The notes beneath the pieces are model-generated. The model ran no database searches and was not told the DNA's origin. It worked only from the letters and a program-made list of their open reading frames with translations. A stretch of 64,000 nt of DNA from Klenkia taihuensis (GTDB taxonomy: Bacteria; Actinomycetota; Actinomycetes; Mycobacteriales; Geodermatophilaceae). Where the stretch lies: the NCBI RefSeq assembly GCF_900112525.1, contig NZ_FOMD01000003.1, positions 62,001 through 126,000 on the forward strand. The letters run 5' to 3'. A program made the position numbers and the translations under genes. Below are positions 59,965 to 64,000 of the stretch, piece by piece. The first letter of the stretch is position 1. Each line of letters starts with the position of its first letter.

Positions 59965-60402
59965 ATGACCATCAGCCCCCGGGACCTCGAGGACGAGGTC
60001 ACCCTGCAGGTCGCCGCCAACCGCATCGACTTCCTCTCCCGGCGCGACGCCGGCGTGGTCGAGGCGACCGCCCCCGACGACGCCGACGACTTCCTCGCCG
60101 ACCTGCGCAACACCGGCACCTCGCTGGACCGGCACGAGGCCCTCGAGCTGCTCGCGCTCGGCGAGGTCGTCTACCGCAAGGCGCACGACAGCCGGCACCT
60201 GGGCATGCACGCCGCCCTGCGCGAGGGCGCCAGCTGGGCCGACATCGCCACCGCGCTCGACGGCGACCCCGGCCTGGCCTGGGACGCCCACCAGCAGTGG
60301 ATCCGCGACCAGTTCGAGCTGCACCGCCGCGGCGGCCCCGGCGGCCTGGACACCGGCGCGGCCGACACCGCCCGCCAGCTCGCCGGCCCGCGACCGGCCT
60401 GA
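59965..60402 (+). CDS. Hypothetical protein with HTH-like C-terminal segment, 145 aa
   Basis: An acidic helical protein. The segment REGASWADIATALDGDPGLAWDAHQQWI (about residues 88-115) resembles the HTH found in many actinobacterial proteins that start with SWAEIG. The rest is unassigned. The enoyl-CoA hydratase gene begins 1 base after its stop. Confidence 0.6.
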   Translation: MTISPRDLEDEVTLQVAANRIDFLSRRDAGVVEATAPDDADDFLADLRNTGTSLDRHEALELLALGEVVYRKAHDSRHLGMHAALREGASWADIATALDGDPGLAWDAHQQWIRDQFELHRRGGPGGLDTGAADTARQLAGPRPA

Positions 60403-60403
60403 G

Positions 60404-61183
60404 GTGCGGCACGAGTCCGGTCTCGTCGTCGAGACCCGCGACCACACCCGACTGCTGACCCTCGACCGGCCCGAGCGGCGCAACGCGCTGTCCTCCGCGC
60501 TGCAGGCCGACCTGGTCGAGGAGCTGCTCACCGTGGGCAGCGACGGCACCCGGGTGGTCGTGCTCGCCGGCAACGGCCCGGCGTTCTGCGCCGGCTTCGA
60601 CCTCAAGGAGATCCGCGCGGCCGACGACCGCGGCGAGCCCTTCCGCCCGCCGATGGAGCGGCCCGGCCGGTCGCTGTTCGAGGTGGTCACCGAGTGCCCG
60701 GTGCCGGTCGTCGCGGCGATCACCGGCGCCGCGGTCGCCGGCGGGTTCGAGCTGGCGCTGGCCTGCGACCTGCGGGTGGCCGCACCCGGCGTCCCGATGG
60801 GCCTGCCCGAGGCGAAGACCGGCATGGGCGCCAACTTCGGCTCGGTCGTGCTGCCCAAGCGCATCCCGATGGGCATCGCGCTGGAGATGCTCTACACCGG
60901 TGCCTACGTGGACAGCGACGTCCTGGAGCGGTGGGGCCTGGTCAACCGGCTGGTCCCGCGCGAGGAGGTCCTCGACACCGCGCTCGCGTTGGCCGCGACC
61001 GTCGCGGCCAACGCGCCGGTCTCGGTGCGGCGGATGAAGCAGACCGCGGTCAAGGGCCTGGAGCTGCCGCTGTGGCAGGCGCTGCGGCTGGACGTCGGCC
61101 CGAACCCCTACACCTCCGAGGACCGCAAGGAGGGCATCGCGGCGCAGCTGGACAAGCGGGCGCCGCGCTGGTCGGGCCGCTGA
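60404..61183 (+). CDS. Enoyl-CoA hydratase/isomerase family protein
   Basis: A 259-residue crotonase-fold enzyme: LLTLDRPERRNALSSAL, GNGPAFCAGFDLKE (oxyanion-hole segment) and ALACDLRVAAPGVPMGLPEAKTGMGANFGS with the second oxyanion glycine. One catalytic Glu (PEAKTG) is present; the other Glu site is less clear, so hydratase versus isomerase remains open. It belongs to fatty-acid or aromatic-acid CoA metabolism. The start is GTG at 60404. Confidence 0.9.
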   Translation: MRHESGLVVETRDHTRLLTLDRPERRNALSSALQADLVEELLTVGSDGTRVVVLAGNGPAFCAGFDLKEIRAADDRGEPFRPPMERPGRSLFEVVTECPVPVVAAITGAAVAGGFELALACDLRVAAPGVPMGLPEAKTGMGANFGSVVLPKRIPMGIALEMLYTGAYVDSDVLERWGLVNRLVPREEVLDTALALAATVAANAPVSVRRMKQTAVKGLELPLWQALRLDVGPNPYTSEDRKEGIAAQLDKRAPRWSGR

Positions 61184-61246
61184 GGGAACAACGCGGCGGG
61201 GTGCTGCGCTGCCCCTGGTGATCCACCCCCGTCGAGAGGTCGCACC

Positions 61247-62236
61247 ATGTCGTTCCCGCTCTCCGTCCTGGACCTCGCCCCCGTCGCCCGCGGGGAGACC
61301 GTGGGCCAGTCGATCGCGCACAGCGTCGCGCTGGCGCAGGCCGCGGAGCAGCACGGCTACACCCGCGTCTGGTACGCCGAGCACCACAACATGGAGTCCA
61401 TCGCCTCCTCGGCGACCAGCGTGCTCATCAGCCACGTCGGGGCGCACACCTCGACGATCCGGCTGGGCTCGGGCGGGGTCATGCTGCCCAACCACTCGCC
61501 GCTGGTCATCGCCGAGCAGTTCGGCACCCTCGACGCGATGTACCCCGGCCGGATCGACCTCGGCCTGGGCCGCGCGCCGGGCTCGGACCAGAACACGATG
61601 TACGCGATGCGCACCGACCCGCGCTCGTCGGACCGCTTCCCGCAGGACGTGCTCGAGCTGCAGGCCTACCTGGCCGGCGAGACGCGGGTGCCCGGCGTCG
61701 ACGCCGTCCCGGGCAAGGGCTCGCGGGTCCCGCTGTACATCCTGGGCTCCTCCACCTTCGGCGCGCAGCTCGCCGCCGCGCTCGGCCTGCCCTACGGGCA
61801 CGCCTCCCACTTCGCGCCGCAGGCGCTGCAGGCCGCCGTCGAGATCTACCGGCGCGACTTCCAGCCCTCGGAGCAGCTCGCGGCCCCGCACGTCATCGCC
61901 GGTGTCAACGTGGTCGCCGCCGACGACGAGGACGACGCCCGCGCCCAGTTCGCCGTCATGCGCCGGGACCGGGCCACCCGCCTGTTCGGCCGGGGCAAGG
62001 AGTTCACCGAGGCCGAGACCGACCTGCTCATGGAGTCCGGCGCGGGCCGGCAGGTCGACTCGATGCTCACCCACTCCGCCGTCGGCACGCCCGCCCAGGT
62101 GCGCGAGCAGCTGGTGGAGTTCCGCCGCTTCGCCGACGCCGACGAGCTGATCGTCGGGCACGCCTCTTCGCAGGTGGAGCAGCGGCTGCGCTCGGTGCAG
62201 CTGCTCGCCGAGGCGATGGAGACCGTCAGCGCCTGA
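61247..62236 (+). CDS. LLM-class flavin-dependent oxidoreductase
   Basis: A 329-residue luciferase-like protein of the alkanal-monooxygenase-like group, close to the YhbW family: LSVLDLAPVARGE, RVWYAEHHNMESIASSATSVLI, LGSGGVMLPNHSPLVIAEQFGTLDAMYPGRIDLGLGRAPG (in pieces). The ATG follows AGAGG. The substrate is unknown, and homologues are very widespread. Its stop is 3 bases from the next convergent stop. Confidence 0.9.
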   Translation: MSFPLSVLDLAPVARGETVGQSIAHSVALAQAAEQHGYTRVWYAEHHNMESIASSATSVLISHVGAHTSTIRLGSGGVMLPNHSPLVIAEQFGTLDAMYPGRIDLGLGRAPGSDQNTMYAMRTDPRSSDRFPQDVLELQAYLAGETRVPGVDAVPGKGSRVPLYILGSSTFGAQLAAALGLPYGHASHFAPQALQAAVEIYRRDFQPSEQLAAPHVIAGVNVVAADDEDDARAQFAVMRRDRATRLFGRGKEFTEAETDLLMESGAGRQVDSMLTHSAVGTPAQVREQLVEFRRFADADELIVGHASSQVEQRLRSVQLLAEAMETVSA

Positions 62237-62239
62237 GGG

Positions 62240-62476
62240 TCACCAGTAGGACAGCTCGTCGCAGGTCGGGCACAGCGTCCCGACCTCGGCGGGGTCCGGC
62301 GGCCACGGCAGGTCGTCGTCGTGGGTCACCCACGCCCCGCACAGGGCGTTGCGGCGCCCGCCGGCGGCGCTGCCGATGGTGGCGTGCGCCGGCCCGATGA
62401 GGGTGGGGCGCGCACCGGCGCCCACCAGCGAGCCGACCATCACCTCGGCCCGCGCGGTGCCGTAGACGAACCCCAT
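62240..62476 (-). CDS. Small CxxC protein, 78 aa
   Basis: A short protein ending in TLCPTCDELSYW, with a third Cys in NALCGAWVTHDDDLPW. This is a possible single-zinc knuckle. The ATG at 62476 lacks a strong ribosome site. Similar small proteins in actinobacteria are labelled hypothetical. Confidence 0.55.
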   Translation of the reverse strand: MGFVYGTARAEVMVGSLVGAGARPTLIGPAHATIGSAAGGRRNALCGAWVTHDDDLPWPPDPAEVGTLCPTCDELSYW

Positions 62477-62586
62477 GCGCCCAGGGTGCCGCCGGGTGGC
62501 GCGCCGTCCGGGGAGGCGACCCGTGTCCGCTGGTCCCGTCGTCCCACCGGCCCCGCTGGTCACACGACGGGGTGACGGAGAACACC

Positions 62587-62614
62587 GCTAGCTGCGTGCT
62601 TGCTATCGCTAGCA
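62587..62614. promoter_or_regulatory. Nested GCTAGC/TGCTA palindromes upstream of the helical-protein gene
   Basis: GCTAGC (62587-62592) and TGCTA-tcgc-TAGCA (62601-62614) form closely spaced palindromes about 50 bp before the next start. The AT-rich, symmetrical sequence stands out in this window and may be an operator or promoter element. Confidence 0.4.
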
Positions 62615-62663
62615 GGGGGCATGACCGGGGTGGCCCACCGAGTCCACACCCCAGGGAGACGTC

Positions 62664-63632
62664 ATGGCCGACACCACTGTCCTCACCGCCCAGCTGCGCG
62701 CCCTCCTCCTGCTCACGCAGACCGAGGAGCAGGTCGCGCGCACCCGCACCGCGCAGGCCCGCACCGACGCCGTACGCCGCGAGCTGCAGCAGAACGCCGA
62801 CAACGCCGCCTCGCGCACCGAGGCCATCACCCGCACCCTCCGCGAGCTCGGCGGCGTCCCGGACGTCGTCACCCCGGCCCTCGGCCGGCTGGGTGCCGTC
62901 GTCAAGGCCACCGTCGAGCAGGCCGGCCCGCTGGACGAGGCCCTGCTGTCGGACCTCTCGCTGGAGCACCAGCTGCTCGACCGCGCCACCTACCTGAAGG
63001 TGCTGGCCGAGACCGCCGAGCTGCCCCGCGTCGTCCGGCTGGCCGAGCGGCTGGTCACCGCGCACACCGCCACCGTCGAGTGGCTGACCGTCGTGCTGGC
63101 CGAGACCGCCCTCGGCGGCCCCGCCGCGCTGCGGGCCACCCCGCTGCAGCGCGTCGCCGGCGGCGCCACCCGCCTGGCCTCGATGCCGGCCCGCTACGTG
63201 GCCGACTCGGTGAACAAGGTCATCGACACCACCCAGCAGGCCGCCGACGCCGCGCAGTCCAAGATCGACGCCGCGGCGGCCCGGGCCACCACCATCGCCG
63301 GCGCGGTCCGGGAATCCCTGTCCGTCGGCCGCAACGCCTCGCTCAAGGAGGCCGAGCAGCAGGCCCGCCAGCAGGGCTCCCGCGACACCGCCGAGGCGCT
63401 GCACGAGACCCGTCGGGAGCTCGGCGCCCTCGACGCGGCCGAGCTGCCGATCCCGAAGTACGACGAGCTGACCGTCGGCAAGGCGGTCGAGGCCGTCAAG
63501 AAGCTCGACGACGCCGCTGACCTCGAGGCCGTCATCCGGTACGAGGAGGAGCACAAGGACCGCGCGTCGGTCGTCTCGGCAGCGCAGACCCAGCTCGCCG
63601 CGCTGGCCAAGGAGGCCGTCGGCGTCAGCTGA
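62664..63632 (+). CDS. Helical ferritin-like / coiled-coil protein, 322 aa
   Basis: An all-alpha protein. Residues about 1-160 suggest a four-helix, ferritin-like bundle with many charged residues. A middle part (GGATRLASMPARYVADSVNKVIDTTQQAAD) could be amphipathic, and a long charged coiled coil follows to the end. No di-iron motif (ExxH pairs) is obvious, so iron storage is not supported. It is single-gene, with a strong terminator after it. The function is unknown. Confidence 0.65.
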   Translation: MADTTVLTAQLRALLLLTQTEEQVARTRTAQARTDAVRRELQQNADNAASRTEAITRTLRELGGVPDVVTPALGRLGAVVKATVEQAGPLDEALLSDLSLEHQLLDRATYLKVLAETAELPRVVRLAERLVTAHTATVEWLTVVLAETALGGPAALRATPLQRVAGGATRLASMPARYVADSVNKVIDTTQQAADAAQSKIDAAAARATTIAGAVRESLSVGRNASLKEAEQQARQQGSRDTAEALHETRRELGALDAAELPIPKYDELTVGKAVEAVKKLDDAADLEAVIRYEEEHKDRASVVSAAQTQLAALAKEAVGVS

Positions 63633-63651
63633 CCCGGACCCCGCACGACGA

Positions 63652-63685
63652 CGAGGCCCGCACCCTTCCGGGGGTGCGGGCCTCG
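63652..63685. terminator. Bidirectional hairpin terminator
   Basis: A perfect 14-bp stem (cgaggcccgcaccc, 63652-63665, with 63672-63685), a 6-base loop and a T-containing tail. It lies between the convergent helical-protein and rtcB genes. Confidence 0.85.
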
Positions 63686-63704
63686 CCTGTTCTGTGCTGC
63701 GCGG

Positions 63705-64000
63705 TCAGTTGCCCTTGACGTTCACGACCTGGCGCAGCGTGTGCCGGACCTCGACGAGGTCGGCGGCGTCGGCCATCACCTGGTCGATCGGCTTGTACGC
63801 GTCGGGGTGCTCGTCGAGGAACGCGTCCGAGTGCCCCCAGGCGACACCGGCCATCCGGGCGTCGAGGTCGGCCCGGTCGAACAGCTTGCGGGCCGCCGTC
63901 CGGCTGTGGCTCCGCCCGGCCCCGTGCGGGGCCGAGTGCAGCGAGCGGGGGTCGCCCTTGCCGACCACGACGTAGGAGGCCGCACCCATCGAGCCCGGGA
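63705..64000 (-). CDS. rtcB: RtcB RNA ligase (C-terminal part, cut by window end)
   Basis: The last 98 codons of an RNA-splicing ligase RtcB. PGSMGAASYVV and SAPHGAGRSHSR include the His that takes up GMP in this GTP- and Mn-dependent ligase, which joins 2',3'-cyclic-phosphate and 5'-hydroxyl RNA ends. The end ...VRHTLRQVVNVKGN is that of the family. The N-terminal metal-binding part lies beyond the window. Confidence 0.93.
   Translation of the reverse strand, partial: PGSMGAASYVVVGKGDPRSLHSAPHGAGRSHSRTAARKLFDRADLDARMAGVAWGHSDAFLDEHPDAYKPIDQVMADAADLVEVRHTLRQVVNVKGN

Noticed and set aside
1-64000. tRNA, rRNA, riboswitch, IS element, prophage or CRISPR
   Set aside because: No transposase, integrase, att-like repeat, cloverleaf or conserved riboswitch core was seen when reading both strands. 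A covariance-model search was not possible here.

Overview
The window is very GC-rich (over 70% by eye) and has almost no gap between genes. It uses many GTG starts and many 4-bp GTGA/ATGA gene overlaps. Gene content (Excalibur protein, DUF5996, an actinobacterial LuxR with a membrane N-terminus, an ECF42 sigma factor with its YCII partner, phthalate-type ring dioxygenase genes in actinobacterial order) points to a soil actinomycete chromosome. A Geodermatophilaceae-like organism is my guess, not something I can prove. I see no tRNA, rRNA, insertion sequence, phage gene or CRISPR array. No gene-free stretch is longer than about 200 bases.

Layout. 0-9 kb: the 5' part of an importer ATPase, a P450 with an odd I-helix, and a run of small metabolic and membrane genes. 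9.3-11.7 kb: a lysine-rich histone-tail-like peptide, a TPR protein, and a lipoprotein/secreted-protein pair crossed by a segment of clearly lower GC. 11.8-15.5 kb: a nucleotide-signalling group, with a DUF429-RelA/SpoT fusion protein next to two tandem membrane GGDEF proteins. 15.5-21.7 kb: a GH63-type glucosidase, a DUF5996 protein, a NERD-domain protein, and an epimerase-like SDR divergent from a TetR repressor across two matching palindromic operators.

21.9-28 kb: a divergently controlled amino-sugar operon. It holds a tagatose-bisphosphate aldolase (both subunits), a SIS deaminase/isomerase, a BadF-type sugar kinase and a DMT transporter, with a HutC-type GntR regulator. It looks like a PTS-independent galactosamine route. 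28-33 kb: a luciferase-like enzyme, a secreted 5'-nucleotidase, a NUDIX hydrolase and a secreted lipase.

33-54.7 kb is an aromatic/organic-acid catabolic island. It starts with a divergent unit: a 4,5-dihydroxyphthalate-decarboxylase-like protein, a small membrane protein and a ThDP enzyme on one side; a MatC-like carrier, HyuA/HyuB/acetone-carboxylase-gamma-like genes, an SDR and an aldehyde dehydrogenase on the other. Next comes an operon in the order Rieske alpha, beta, small protein, dihydrodiol dehydrogenase, ferredoxin, ferredoxin reductase, class II aldolase-type decarboxylase, IclR. This is the order of actinobacterial phthalate 3,4-dioxygenase (pht) operons, and protocatechuate would be the product. 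A second aldolase-family gene, an EamA transporter and a divergent phenol-hydroxylase-type monooxygenase/IclR pair complete the island. A near-identical 14-bp motif lies in two of its divergent promoter regions.

54.7-64 kb: a serine hydrolase, the YCII-ECF42 pair with a recognisable ECF42-type promoter, SMP-30, an HSL-type esterase, small basic and SRPBCC proteins, an enoyl-CoA hydratase, a luciferase-like enzyme, a ferritin-like/coiled-coil protein, and the C-terminal part of RtcB cut by the window end. Most convergent gene pairs with a gap between them are separated by one strong hairpin.
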